Shown piece by piece: positions 18,804-27,668 of a stretch of DNA of 64,000 bases. This stretch comes from Haloglomus halophilum (GTDB taxonomy: Archaea; Halobacteriota; Halobacteria; Halobacteriales; Haloarculaceae): the NCBI RefSeq assembly GCF_024298885.1, contig NZ_CP101166.1, positions 2,541,149-2,605,148 of the forward strand, read 5' to 3'. A program made the position numbers and the translations under genes. How positions within the stretch are numbered: position 1 is the first letter of the stretch; each line of letters begins with the position of its first letter. The notes beneath the pieces were generated by a model. That model searched no databases, was not told the origin of the DNA, and saw only the letters and a list, made by a program, of their open reading frames with translations.

Positions 18804-18935
18804 GGGTAAGGCGTGTGGCGCTGTCCCCGTGGCCGTTGACACGAACCCACTAGCCCACTCAAGTACCGTCTCCGCCATCAGGGCCCCTCCTCCAGTCCCG
18901 CCACGCTCATACTCGGCGCGCTCCTCTCTCCGGTA

Positions 18936-19715
18936 GTGACTACCGTCCTGTTGCTCCGGCACGGGGAGACGACGTGGAACCGCGAGGGCCGCATGCAGGG
19001 GTGGGCGCCGACGCCGCTGACCGAGCGTGGTCGCGAGCAGGCCCGCCGAGCCGGCGCGGCCATCGCCGAGGCGTACGCGGTCGACCGGGTCGTCGCCTCG
19101 GACCTCCGCCGGACGCGGGAGACGACCGCCGAACTGCTGGCCAGCCTCGACCTCGACCCATCGTTCGACAGCCGCTGGCGCGAGCGCTCCTTCGGCGACC
19201 TCCAGGGGCTCACCGTGGAGGAGGTGTTCGAGGGGCACCCGGAGTACTCGTTGCTCGCGTCGGGCATCGCGGCCGCGGAGGCGACGCCGCCCGGCGGCGA
19301 ATCGCTCGTCGACGCCCGGGAGCGCGTCATCGGGGGCTGGGATGCGCTGGTCGCCGGTGCCGTCCCCGACGAGACGGTGCTCGTCGTCACGCACGGCGGC
19401 CCGCTGTTCCTCCTGCTCGCGCACGTCCGCGGCCAGGACTTCGAGACCGCGATGGACGAGGGCTGGCCGGAGAACACGGGGGTGGCAGAACTGCGGGTTC
19501 CGCCCGGCGACCCGGACGCGACCGAGGTGGTTCGCGACGCAGAGCCGCTGCACGAACCCATCGAGCGACACGAGGACACCCACCCGGCTGGGCGGGACGG
19601 CGGTGCTCACGACGACGGTGACGGCGATGCGGGTGGGGACGACCCCGAGGTGGAACGCCGCGAACCGACCGGCGAAGCCGGCACCGACCGTATCGAGTCA
19701 CGCTCCGGACGGTGA
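18936..19715 (+). CDS. Histidine phosphatase family protein with acidic tail (259 aa)
   Basis: Phosphoglycerate-mutase-like phosphatase. Catalytic [10 protein letters not shown] at residues 6-15, second Arg in [10 protein letters not shown], acid [11 protein letters not shown] and the second His in VVTHGGPLF. Substrate is unknown (small phosphate esters are usual). The start is GTG at 18936, placing the RHG motif at the expected residue 8. After about residue 200 comes a hydrophilic Asp/Gly/Glu-rich tail lacking family features. A shorter paralog is encoded at 20891. It is divergent from nuoCD by 132 bases. Confidence 0.85.
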   Translation: MTTVLLLRHGETTWNREGRMQGWAPTPLTERGREQARRAGAAIAEAYAVDRVVASDLRRTRETTAELLASLDLDPSFDSRWRERSFGDLQGLTVEEVFEGHPEYSLLASGIAAAEATPPGGESLVDARERVIGGWDALVAGAVPDETVLVVTHGGPLFLLLAHVRGQDFETAMDEGWPENTGVAELRVPPGDPDATEVVRDAEPLHEPIERHEDTHPAGRDGGAHDDGDGDAGGDDPEVERREPTGEAGTDRIESRSGR

Positions 19716-19874
19716 CGGGAGGTCTCGACGCTCGCCCACCCGCACACCGTATCCGCGTGATCGATGTCTCGGCAGAACCGCACGACTGCGGAGTCTTGCA
19801 GTGACCGCCAGCGTTAAATTCACCATCTATCCGTTGAGGTTTTCATCCGGGCCCGTTCATCCAGTCGTGATACG

Positions 19875-20780
19875 ATGCGAGACATCGCGACGCGACGACG
19901 GTTCCTCGGACTGGTATCGACGACCGCGGCTGTCGGCCTCGCCGGCTGTACCGACGCCGGTGGCAGTGACGGCGGTGACGGTGGCAGTGACGGCGGTGAC
20001 GGTGGCAGTGACGGCGGTGACGGTGGCAGTGACGGCGGTGACGGTGGCAGTGACGGCGGTGACGGCGGTGACGGTAGCGACGACGAGTACCGGAACGGTG
20101 TCAGTGCCGACGCGAGCGTCTCGTTCAACGTGCCGGGGGGTGGGACCGATCTGACGAGTCGGTACGTGACCTGGGCGGCCACCGCCGATGGCGTCGACAT
20201 CGAGGAGTCGGGTGAGGTCAACGAGGGCGCCGGCCACTACCACATCATGGTCGATACCGAGCCGGTCGAGCCCGGCGAGACGATACCGAGCGACGACAGC
20301 CACGTCCACTACGGGACCGGCCAGACCGACGGCGTCCTCGAACTGGAACCCGGAGACCATACGCTCCACCTGCAGGTCGGCGACGGCGAGCACACGGCGA
20401 TGGCGCTGACCGACACTGTCGAGGTGAGCGTGAGCGAGTCGGCCGAGCTGACGCTCGATACGACCGTCGACGGGAGCGTCGTCGAGTGGGACATCACGGC
20501 AGAGAACTACGACATCGTCCCCTCGTCGGACGGCTTCGCGTCGAACGCCGGCCACCTCCACGCCATCATCGACGCGGAGCACGTCCCGGTCGGGGAGGTC
20601 ATCCCGAGCGACGACCGGCACGTCCACTTCGGCGATGGGTCGACCAGCGGCAGCCTCGACCTGGCCGAGCAGCTCGGCGACGACTACGAGGCCGGTGAGC
20701 ACACCATCCACTTCCAGGTCGGGACCGCGAGCCACCGCGCAACGATGGTCCACGTGCACACCACGGTCACGACGGAGTGA
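19875..20780 (+). CDS. Tat lipoprotein with two DUF4399-like domains
   Basis: Predicted surface lipoprotein of unknown function, 301 aa. Tat motif TRRRFLGLV and lipobox LAGC (Cys about 25) are followed by a repetitive GSDGGD linker. Two copies of a DUF4399-like unit follow: first GHYHIMVDTEPVEPGETIPSD with HVHYGTGQTD and GDHTLHLQVGDGEH, second GHLHAIIDAEHVPVGEVIPSD with HVHFGDGSTS and GEHTIHFQVGTASH. Several His residues recur at matching places, hinting at metal or ligand binding (inference). It lies between two histidine-phosphatase paralogs. Confidence 0.8.
   Translation: MRDIATRRRFLGLVSTTAAVGLAGCTDAGGSDGGDGGSDGGDGGSDGGDGGSDGGDGGSDGGDGGDGSDDEYRNGVSADASVSFNVPGGGTDLTSRYVTWAATADGVDIEESGEVNEGAGHYHIMVDTEPVEPGETIPSDDSHVHYGTGQTDGVLELEPGDHTLHLQVGDGEHTAMALTDTVEVSVSESAELTLDTTVDGSVVEWDITAENYDIVPSSDGFASNAGHLHAIIDAEHVPVGEVIPSDDRHVHFGDGSTSGSLDLAEQLGDDYEAGEHTIHFQVGTASHRATMVHVHTTVTTE
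19960..20073 (+). repeat. In-frame 18-bp tandem repeat (GSDGGD linker)
   Basis: About six near-perfect copies of GGCAGTGACGGCGGTGAC (18 bases) encode repeated Gly-Ser-Asp-Gly-Gly-Asp in the spacer after the lipobox. Copies are almost identical in DNA, not only in protein, indicating recent expansion by slippage; copy number may vary among strains. Confidence 0.85.
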
Positions 20781-20890
20781 CGCCGCGTCGGGGGCGCGTC
20801 CATCGTCCGACCCCGGGCCGCACGCGGGCCGCACGCGGAGCGGATTCCGAGGCGGAAGGCGAATAGGCCCCCCGGTCGAACCGGCGGGTG

Positions 20891-21547
20891 ATGACCACGG
20901 CCGTCGTCGTCCGCCACGGGCAGACGGACTGGAACAACGAGGGTCGGATGCAGGGGTGGGCCCCCGTGCCACTGAACGAACTGGGGCGCGAGCAGGCCGT
21001 CGCCGCCGGCGAGTACCTCGCCGACCAGTACGACGTCGACCGGGCGGTCTGTTCGGACCTCCTCCGCACGCGCGAGACGGCCACGCGCCTGTGTGACCCG
21101 CTCGGCATCGAGCCGGGCGGCGACCGCGTTCGCTACACGAGCGCCTGGCGCGAGCGCGACCTCGGCGTCTACCAGGGGCTCACCTACGCCGACATGTACG
21201 AGCGGTTCCCGGAGTTCGGGCTGGGCGAGGCCGCCGTGCAGGCCGCCGCCGAGACGCCAGAGGGCGGCGAGTCGCTGCTGGACCTCCGGGACCGCACCCT
21301 GGAGGAGTGGGCGGACCTGCTGGAGCGAGCGGGCGAGGACGAGACGGTGCTCGTCGTCACCCACGGCGGTCCCATCCACCTCCTGCTCGGCCACGTGAAG
21401 GGACTCGACGTGCGCGACGCCTTCCTGGAGCACTCGATGGCGAACTGCGGCATCACGGTACTGGAGCACCCGCCGGGGGCGCCCGTCGACGACACGGCCG
21501 ACGCCGTCGAGGTGGTCCGGGAGAACGGGACCGAGTGGGCGGACTGA
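20891..21547 (+). CDS. Histidine phosphatase family protein (218 aa)
   Basis: Phosphoglycerate-mutase-like phosphatase. VVVRHGQTDWNNEGRMQGW gives the RHG catalytic motif near residue 8; SDLLRTRETA supplies the second Arg, WRERDLGVYQGL the acid and VVTHGGPIHLLLGH the second His. Length suits the family. It is similar to the phosphatase at 18936 but lacks the acidic tail. ATG at 20891 directly follows a GTG; the ATG is preferred. The substrate is undetermined. Confidence 0.88.
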   Translation: MTTAVVVRHGQTDWNNEGRMQGWAPVPLNELGREQAVAAGEYLADQYDVDRAVCSDLLRTRETATRLCDPLGIEPGGDRVRYTSAWRERDLGVYQGLTYADMYERFPEFGLGEAAVQAAAETPEGGESLLDLRDRTLEEWADLLERAGEDETVLVVTHGGPIHLLLGHVKGLDVRDAFLEHSMANCGITVLEHPPGAPVDDTADAVEVVRENGTEWAD

Positions 21548-21678
21548 TTCCGTTCGTCGCGACGCTGCCCCGTCCGTCCGGGGTCCCCGGTACTGCAGCC
21601 GGGCCTCGTCGCGACGCTGCGACTCGTACGGCTCGACGAGGGCGGAGTATTTGTTCCTGGACGGGATACGCCTCGCCC

Positions 21679-22083
21679 ATGGCCAGCGATTCCGTGGAGG
21701 TCACGGCACGATGTCGCGAGACGACGGACCCGTTCACCATCCGGTTCGAGGACCGGGGGGATGGCTGGGCCGCGACGGATGCCACCGCAATCGCCGGAGC
21801 CGGCGACGGGGGTGCCGACGACGGCCGACGCATCCAGGGCAAGTTCCGTTCGGGAGCGGCCTACGACGGGTGCCCGGACTGTGGCACGATGATGTTCTTC
21901 CGGTGTGGTGGCTGCGGGCACCTCGGCTGTTACGACGGCTCCGACGCGGTCGTCTGTCCGTGGTGTGAGGGGCGGACGACCATCCGGGGCGACATCGAGG
22001 AGCTGGAGGGTGTCGACCGCGGGGACGGTGACGGCGGTCGGCTCTCGAAGACAGGCGACGTGAGTGGCCTCTCGAAGGGATGA
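21679..22083 (+). CDS. Zinc-ribbon protein, TerY-C-like (134 aa)
   Basis: A small cytoplasmic protein with an N-terminal strand-rich part (residues 1-55) and a Cys-rich C-terminal half: CPDCGTMMFFRCGGCGHLGC, then VVCPWCEGR. These paired CxxC knuckles resemble the TerY-C metal-binding domain, usually seen with vWA or kinase partners; none lies here. ATG at 21679 begins a normal acidic N-terminus. Function is unknown. Confidence 0.68.
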   Translation: MASDSVEVTARCRETTDPFTIRFEDRGDGWAATDATAIAGAGDGGADDGRRIQGKFRSGAAYDGCPDCGTMMFFRCGGCGHLGCYDGSDAVVCPWCEGRTTIRGDIEELEGVDRGDGDGGRLSKTGDVSGLSKG

Positions 22084-22161
22084 GACGCTACCGACACGGG
22101 TGCCACCGGGTGACGACCGTGCCTGCGAGGCCTAATGAGGCTCCCTGGCGTACGCGGACAC

Positions 22162-22782
22162 ATGAGTGACGCCGACGAACCCGAGGTCACCGCCGAGTTG
22201 CCCGATGCACCGTTCCACACGACCGGCACCGACCACATCACAATCTGGGGCTCGAACGAGGACGACACGCTCGCGTTCTACCGGGACCTGCTGGGGATGC
22301 CGCTGGTCCTCCGGCAGCCGAACCTCGACGACCCCTCACAGACGCACCTCTTCTTCGACACCGGGGACGGGCGCATCCTCACCGTCTTCGTCGGCGACCG
22401 GGCCTCGAACCAGGGCGGCCAGCGGACCCAGACCGGCGGGGTCCACCACCTCTGCTTCTCGCTCGACCCGGAGCGCTACGAGGAGGTGATGGACGCCCTG
22501 GACGAGGCCGGCAAGCGCTACAACGTGTTCGACCGCGGTATCTTCCACTCGCTGTACACCACCGACAACAACGGGCTCGTCATCGAGCTGTCTGCGGACA
22601 AGTACGACATCCCCGACGACCGGCGGGGCGAGGTGCTGGCGGCGGCCCAGCGGCTGCGGGTCGAGGACGGCGCCGACTACGCCAAGGACGAGCATCTCGC
22701 GGCGGCCATCGAGGAGCTCGGACTCGACGTGACGAAGTACGACCTCCCCGAGGCCGAGAGCGGCGTCGGTGGGGTGGAGTAA
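22162..22782 (+). CDS. VOC-family (glyoxalase/dioxygenase fold) protein (206 aa)
   Basis: Metal-dependent vicinal oxygen chelate protein. The first half has TDHITIWGSNEDDTLAFYRDLLG, a typical VOC beta-alpha start with a metal-ligand His. The second part gives TGGVHHLCFSLDPERYEEVM and GLVIELS, with the terminal Glu ligand. The C-terminal tail (about residues 145-206) is helical and acidic. Substrate cannot be inferred; dioxygenase, lyase or resistance roles all occur. ATG at 22162 is the natural start. Confidence 0.82.
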   Translation: MSDADEPEVTAELPDAPFHTTGTDHITIWGSNEDDTLAFYRDLLGMPLVLRQPNLDDPSQTHLFFDTGDGRILTVFVGDRASNQGGQRTQTGGVHHLCFSLDPERYEEVMDALDEAGKRYNVFDRGIFHSLYTTDNNGLVIELSADKYDIPDDRRGEVLAAAQRLRVEDGADYAKDEHLAAAIEELGLDVTKYDLPEAESGVGGVE

Positions 22783-22796
22783 CTGACTTCGGCCGC

Positions 22797-23417
22797 TCAG
22801 CAGACGGGCTTGGGGTTGACGCCCAGCTCCTCCAGCGTCGAGAAGTAGTCGTCGTAGGCCGCGCCGATGACCTCGTTCGCCGCGGCCTCGGCGCGCTCCC
22901 AGTCGTCGGCATCGTCCGCGAGGATGTCGAGTAGATCGACACCGTCGGCGATGTGGTCCTCCAGATTGCTCCCGAGGCCGCGGAAGGTGCTCGCCGTCGT
23001 CGGGTCGGCCTGTCCCGTGAAGAAACCGGTCGCCTGTGAGCGGTGCGCTTTCGCGACGAGCGTTCTACCGACGAAGGCGCCCAGGCGCTCGACCGGCGTC
23101 CCGGCACCCGCCATCGCCGCGTACAGGTCGGGTGCCTCGCCCGGTTCATGTGCGTCGAGTTCCCCCGCGACCGCGTCGTAGGCCTCCTGCTCGGCCTCGG
23201 CCGCCCCCCCGAAGAAGCCGCTCGCCTCGCCGTCGGCCGCCGCCCAGCCCTCGTACGTCTCGACGGCGGCGGCGTGGTCGTCGGCCATCGCCGTCAGCAC
23301 GGCCTCGGGTTCCATCTCTCCCGCGGTGAGCGCGTACAGCGCCTTCGAGGAGCCCAGACGGGAGAGCTCGGTCTTGTTCGCCTCACGGACGGCCGGCACG
23401 AAGTCCTCCGGAGTCAT
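22797..23417 (-). CDS. Rubrerythrin-like conserved haloarchaeal protein (206 aa)
   Basis: An all-helical, acidic soluble protein beginning MTPEDFVPAVREANKTELSR and ending LGVNPKPVC. From memory the family is labelled rubrerythrin-like or antitermination factor in haloarchaeal genomes; neither role can be shown here. An ExxH metal motif is not evident (AEAEQEAYDAV is found where one might expect it), so iron binding is doubtful. GFFTGQADPTTASTFRGLG is a distinctive conserved-looking stretch. A 19-residue longer N-terminus from 23474 is possible. It converges on the VOC gene with 14 bases between. Confidence 0.72.
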   Translation of the reverse strand: MTPEDFVPAVREANKTELSRLGSSKALYALTAGEMEPEAVLTAMADDHAAAVETYEGWAAADGEASGFFGGAAEAEQEAYDAVAGELDAHEPGEAPDLYAAMAGAGTPVERLGAFVGRTLVAKAHRSQATGFFTGQADPTTASTFRGLGSNLEDHIADGVDLLDILADDADDWERAEAAANEVIGAAYDDYFSTLEELGVNPKPVC

Positions 23418-23538
23418 GCGCGGCCGTTCGACGGCCTGCGGTTTATGATGGTCGGTCGTCGTGGTCGCCGTCACTGCTCGGTGGTCGCGGTCGCGACTCT
23501 CACCGTCTGGAAGGGCACAGCCCCTCCGAGTCCCTGAT

Positions 23539-23558
23539 TCCGGGAATCTACTCCCGGA
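23539..23558. promoter_or_regulatory. Perfect 7-bp inverted repeat just before a start codon
   Basis: TCCGGGA and TCCCGGA flank ATCTAC and end three bases before the ATG at 23562. It may be an RNA hairpin hiding the start or an operator. If translation starts at 23589 instead, it lies 30 bases upstream. Confidence 0.35.
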
Positions 23559-23561
23559 TAT

Positions 23562-24029
23562 ATGTCCGCACAGGTCGTCTCCTCATCCATGATGAGCACG
23601 AACGCCACCTCGACCACCGACCGCTCGATCCGTCTCCCCGCGCTGCGCGCTCCGTTCGGGCTCTGGGGCGTGATGGCCGGACTCGCCGTCGCGAACGGTA
23701 TCTTCCGCGAGCTCGTTCTCATCCCCCGTATCGGCGAGTACGCCGGACACGTCCTCAGCACCGGGCTGCTCGTCGGTGCCATCCTCGCCGTCTCGGCGCT
23801 GTACTTCATCCGGACCGAGACCGACTACTCACGGGCCGAACTGGCCGCCGTCGGCGCCGGCTGGACGCTCATGACCGTCGGCTTCGAGTTCCTCGTCGGC
23901 TACGCCGAGGGGACGCCCGTCTCGGTCACCCTCGGCCAGTACGACGTGCTCGCCGGGCAGGTGTGGATCGCCGTCCCGCTGACGTTGCTGGTGGCGCCGT
24001 ACCTGTTCGGGCGGCTGCTGCGGGAGTGA
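23562..24029 (+). CDS. Four-helix membrane protein, unknown function (155 aa)
   Basis: An integral membrane protein with hydrophobic segments near residues 38-55, 68-86, 98-118 and 133-152. Charged FRELVLIPRIGEYAGH and ETDYSRAE loops lie between them. No recognised domain. The start at 23562 (MSAQVVSSS) follows a hairpin; the Met codons at 23589 and 23592 are alternatives. It is divergent from the rubrerythrin-like gene. Confidence 0.68.
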   Translation: MSAQVVSSSMMSTNATSTTDRSIRLPALRAPFGLWGVMAGLAVANGIFRELVLIPRIGEYAGHVLSTGLLVGAILAVSALYFIRTETDYSRAELAAVGAGWTLMTVGFEFLVGYAEGTPVSVTLGQYDVLAGQVWIAVPLTLLVAPYLFGRLLRE

Positions 24030-24107
24030 CCGGTCTGTTACCTGACCGCATTCTCGGTCGGCGTACGGGTGGATCGGTGTGCCCGGGCACGAGAACCACT
24101 GTCCCGA

Positions 24108-25823
24108 TTAGCTCACTTCCCACAGTCCCCCTCGTAACCGATTTCCGAGGACACCTTGGAACCCTGCCGTTACGTCGCTACGGCCCAGCCGTTCAGGAAC
24201 CAGAACCTTCAGCCAACCCTGTTCGGTGTCCCCTTCCGAGAGCGAGGTCGTGGTGTCGAACCGCTCCGGTGGGTCGAGGTCCGGGTCGTCGCTGGATGGC
24301 TTCAGCATCCGGCTCTCACCACGGTACTGCCACTGGTCAGGATAGGCAACCAGAAACCCGTCGTCCGGGATGGAGTCTATCTCCCGCCCGGCGTCCAGCG
24401 TGACGAAGATGAAACAGTACTGCTTGCCGTCGGGTGCACGAGTGCTGCCGAGGGCCTGCTCGGCCGCTTCGTAGTCGCGTTTCAGCACGATTGCCTCGAC
24501 CTGCATACTCCCGATCTCGAAATCGACCGGGTCCCCCAGCGAGACCCGGGCTGGGCGGTACGTGACGCGTTTCGTACGCTCTCCGGCGGCCTGTCCGAGG
24601 CCCAGTATCCGGATGTCGTAGGGTCCCAGCGCCGAGTGCTTGTCTGTCACTGACCAGGTAGTCGCAGCCCCCGGTGCGAGCCCTCGATGGAAGAACGTCG
24701 TCTCGAGAGGCATCGGATAGTTCCGCTTGGTCGATGGTTTCCGCTGTAGCGCGAGCTGCAGGTCGAGTGGAGCAGTGCCCGTATTGGCCACCTTCACCGG
24801 ATACCTCGAGGTGACCCCTCCCTCGAGCGGGCTGTCACCGACCCCAAACGCTTCGAGTTCTAACTCCGGGACTCCCGGGGTATCCAGCCGACAGACCACG
24901 TCTATGGGGGAGTCCGTATCCGGGCCGTCTCGCTGAAGTCCGAACCGGATTTCCTTCGACGCCTGTGCCCGGTCGATGCTGAAGGGGGCGAAGACCTTCC
25001 GTTCCTGCTCGTCACTTTTGAGCGTGGCGTAGAACAGGCTCTCACCCGTGGCGTGCTGTGTCGTCCTGACGCCTCGGGGTCGATAGCCGCTCTCGTTTGT
25101 CTTCGGGTATTTCTCCAACAGGTTCCCGTTCGGCATCGTCCAGCCGAGTGGTCCGAGCCATATATCGTCGGTTCGGCGACTTCTGAACGAGAGCTGTACG
25201 ATCCCGAGAACTCGCTCCGGCGATGGAGAGAGCCCCGTCACGGCGGGCTCGCTGTATCCCAGACCGAGGTCCGCCGTGTAGGTGATAAGGTTCCGGTACC
25301 GGAACCCTTCGACGGTCATCTCCAGCCCAGTACCGAGTTGCAAGGTGCTCCCGGGGGCGGCAACCTGTGTTCCGACGGGGACCTGGATCCGTTTCGCCTC
25401 CTCGAACCGCGTTCCTGTGACCTCGAGCGTGTACGTTCCGGCCCGAGTCAGGGTAAGTGACACCTCGGTCGAGAACTCCGCTCCGGGGGCGATTTCGGCC
25501 TGTTCGAACTCCGTCGAGACTGCCGTGGGGCCATCGACGCTCCTGATGGTCCCGGATACCGACCCGCCCCCACCCACGTTCTCCGCCCGAACGAGTAGCC
25601 TGGTCTCGGTTCCAGCAGTGGCGTCTCCCGCGACCGTCAGTTGTGTCCCGGCCAGGCTGGGCGGGCCCTGGGGCGTCGGCGGCTCCGTCGGGACGTCCGT
25701 CTTCGAGCCAGCGTTCGGGGATCGGGGGTCAGTATTCCGGACCCGGTCGAGGACCTCCTGACAGCCCGCGAGTCCCAGAACGGCACTCCCCGTTGCCCCC
25801 CGAAGCAGATTCCGCCGATTCAT
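24108..25823 (-). CDS. Tat lipoprotein with beta-rich domains, unknown function (571 aa)
   Basis: Exported lipoprotein. It begins MNRRNLLRGATGSAVLGLAGC, a Tat-like RR motif plus lipobox at Cys 21, then a Pro/Thr/Gly linker. The body is strand-rich with CARDB-like stretches (TETRLLVRAENVGGGGSVSG and VSLTLTRAGTYTLEVTGT; later YPVKVANTGTAPLDLQLAL), suggesting several Ig-like modules. No enzyme motif is seen. Base composition is less GC-rich than its neighbours and codon use is less biased, hinting at a different history. It is flanked by divergent htpX. Confidence 0.7.
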   Translation of the reverse strand: MNRRNLLRGATGSAVLGLAGCQEVLDRVRNTDPRSPNAGSKTDVPTEPPTPQGPPSLAGTQLTVAGDATAGTETRLLVRAENVGGGGSVSGTIRSVDGPTAVSTEFEQAEIAPGAEFSTEVSLTLTRAGTYTLEVTGTRFEEAKRIQVPVGTQVAAPGSTLQLGTGLEMTVEGFRYRNLITYTADLGLGYSEPAVTGLSPSPERVLGIVQLSFRSRRTDDIWLGPLGWTMPNGNLLEKYPKTNESGYRPRGVRTTQHATGESLFYATLKSDEQERKVFAPFSIDRAQASKEIRFGLQRDGPDTDSPIDVVCRLDTPGVPELELEAFGVGDSPLEGGVTSRYPVKVANTGTAPLDLQLALQRKPSTKRNYPMPLETTFFHRGLAPGAATTWSVTDKHSALGPYDIRILGLGQAAGERTKRVTYRPARVSLGDPVDFEIGSMQVEAIVLKRDYEAAEQALGSTRAPDGKQYCFIFVTLDAGREIDSIPDDGFLVAYPDQWQYRGESRMLKPSSDDPDLDPPERFDTTTSLSEGDTEQGWLKVLVPERLGRSDVTAGFQGVLGNRLRGGLWEVS

Positions 25824-26058
25824 GGACTCTGTAGGCGGATGAATTTATAAAAAGGATGTGGGTGGTGTTCTCTCCCCGCGTGGTCGTCCGAAGTACTTCG
25901 ATTCGAACTCACCGCTACATCGAGTTCCGTTCCCACCCGTGGAAGCGGCTCGAACGGCCCGGGAAGCTGTGCTGTCGAGTGGACCCCCTCACACGATGCC
26001 TTGTGTACAGCTCCCCCCGACGACGAGGGTTATAGTCACCCGCGACCTACCCGCAGGT

Positions 26059-26925
26059 ATGGACTGGAAGACCGACTGGGGACTGCGAGGACGGATGTTC
26101 CTCACGATGTTCCTGCTGTTCGTCCTCTACATCGTCTTCGTCGGCGTGCTCGCGGCCCTCGATGTCGGCCTGTTCATCATCGTCGGGTTCATGGCGCTGT
26201 TCTCGCTTGGTCAGTTCTTCTTCAGCGACAAACTCGCGCTCTACTCGATGGGCGCCAAGGAGGTCAGCGAGGAGGAGTACCCGGAGCTACACGCGATGGT
26301 GACCCGGCTCTCCCAGCAGGCCGACCTCCCGAAGCCGAAGGTGGCTGTCGCCGACAGCCGCGTCCCGAACGCCTTCGCGACGGGTCGCTCGCAGAAGTCC
26401 AGCGCCGTCTGCGTGACGACGGGCATCATGCAGCGCCTCGACGAGGAGGAACTCGAGGGGGTGATGGCCCACGAACTGGCCCACATCAAGAACCGCGACG
26501 TGATGGTGATGACCATCGCGTCGTTCCTCTCGACCATCGCGTTCCTCGTCGTGCGCTTCGGCATCTACTTCGGCGGCGGCCGCAACCGAAACGGGCAGGT
26601 GTTCGTGGCCATCCTCGCCTCGCTGGTCGTCTGGATACTCTCGTTCGTCCTCATCCGGGCGCTCTCGCGGTACCGCGAGTTCGCGGCCGACCGTGGCGGC
26701 GCGGCCATCACCGGCAACCCGTCGGCGCTGGCGTCGGCCCTGCTCACCATCGACGGCTCGATGGACCAGGTGCCAAAGGAGGACCTGCGCGACCAGGCCG
26801 AGATGAACGCGTTCTTCATCATCCCCATCCGCTCGGGCGTCGTCGGCCGACTGTTCAGCACGCACCCCTCGACGGAGCGGCGGGTCGAGGCGCTGCGGGA
26901 CCTGGAGCGCGAGATGGAGACCTGA
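26059..26925 (+). CDS. htpX: M48 zinc metalloprotease HtpX
   Basis: Membrane-bound zinc protease acting in membrane protein quality control. Four transmembrane segments: two N-terminal (about residues 13-55) and two mid-protein (about 150-200). The catalytic HELAH lies at 138-142, third ligand Glu in RYREFAADRGG; the C-terminus STHPSTERRVEALRDLE is typical of HtpX. Length 288 aa is normal. The ATG at 26059 follows an unrelated upstream open stretch. The next gene, 65 bases on, is a pspAB homolog, a known archaeal pairing. Confidence 0.94.
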   Translation: MDWKTDWGLRGRMFLTMFLLFVLYIVFVGVLAALDVGLFIIVGFMALFSLGQFFFSDKLALYSMGAKEVSEEEYPELHAMVTRLSQQADLPKPKVAVADSRVPNAFATGRSQKSSAVCVTTGIMQRLDEEELEGVMAHELAHIKNRDVMVMTIASFLSTIAFLVVRFGIYFGGGRNRNGQVFVAILASLVVWILSFVLIRALSRYREFAADRGGAAITGNPSALASALLTIDGSMDQVPKEDLRDQAEMNAFFIIPIRSGVVGRLFSTHPSTERRVEALRDLEREMET

Positions 26926-26990
26926 AGTGGTGCCGACACACGCTCGCACCGGACGGTTGAAGCGCCCACCGGGTCTACCGGCGACCGAGC

Positions 26991-27605
26991 ATGGGACTCC
27001 TCGATACGCTCCGCGAGGCGCTGGGGATGCGCGCGGAGGCCGACGCCACCCGCCGGGCGAACCCGGACGACCTGTTCGGGATGTCCACCGCGTACGTGAC
27101 GATGGAGGCCAACCTGGACTACCGCTCGACCGGCGACGCCGCGCTCTGTTTCTCCGGCGTCGACTCGACGGAGTTCACCGCCGCGGTCCGTGCCATCGAG
27201 GAGATCCTCGCGGCCGGCGCAGAGGAGACAGGCACCGCGTTCGACGTCCAGACCGACGGGAAGGGGTACGAGTGGGTCGTCCTCCACGACGACGACCCGG
27301 AGGACCTCGTGACGAGCATCCACTTCGCCGCGGACGAACTCTCAGAGCGCGGGTTCGGCTCGCGGCTGCTGGCCGCGGTCTTCGCGTTCGAGCGCCCGGA
27401 CGAGGACTACACCGCGTACTGGCTCTACTCGTTCCGCCGGGGGGCGTACTATCCGTTCGTCCCCGACCCGTCCGGCCGGAAGGAACGCGTCGAGCGTGCC
27501 GAGTTCAAACTGGAGACGGTGCTGGACGGCGAGCTGGCGGTCGAGCCCGAGAAGGAGTACTGGTACCCGCTGTGGCCCGACGGTGGGCGGCATCCGTGGG
27601 AGTGA
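26991..27605 (+). CDS. pspAB: PspA-associated protein PspAB
   Basis: Cytoplasmic 204-residue protein matching the PspAB family (often annotated beside htpX in actinobacteria and haloarchaea). It starts MGLLDTLREALGMR and contains a conserved KGYEWVVLHDDDPEDLVTSI stretch and RGAYYPFVPD. Its role is presumed to be in membrane-stress response with HtpX; no pspA is present in the window. Separate start, same strand and 65-base spacing suggest co-transcription. Confidence 0.8.
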   Translation: MGLLDTLREALGMRAEADATRRANPDDLFGMSTAYVTMEANLDYRSTGDAALCFSGVDSTEFTAAVRAIEEILAAGAEETGTAFDVQTDGKGYEWVVLHDDDPEDLVTSIHFAADELSERGFGSRLLAAVFAFERPDEDYTAYWLYSFRRGAYYPFVPDPSGRKERVERAEFKLETVLDGELAVEPEKEYWYPLWPDGGRHPWE

Positions 27606-27668
27606 CCGGCCGGGCCGTCCCAGCGAGCCGGGGCAAGACACTTGCCCCGGGCGTCCACGTCGGGGGGC

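Noticed and set aside
19960-20073. Possible CRISPR or satellite array
   Set aside because: The 18-bp units have no spacers and lie in frame in a lipoprotein linker.
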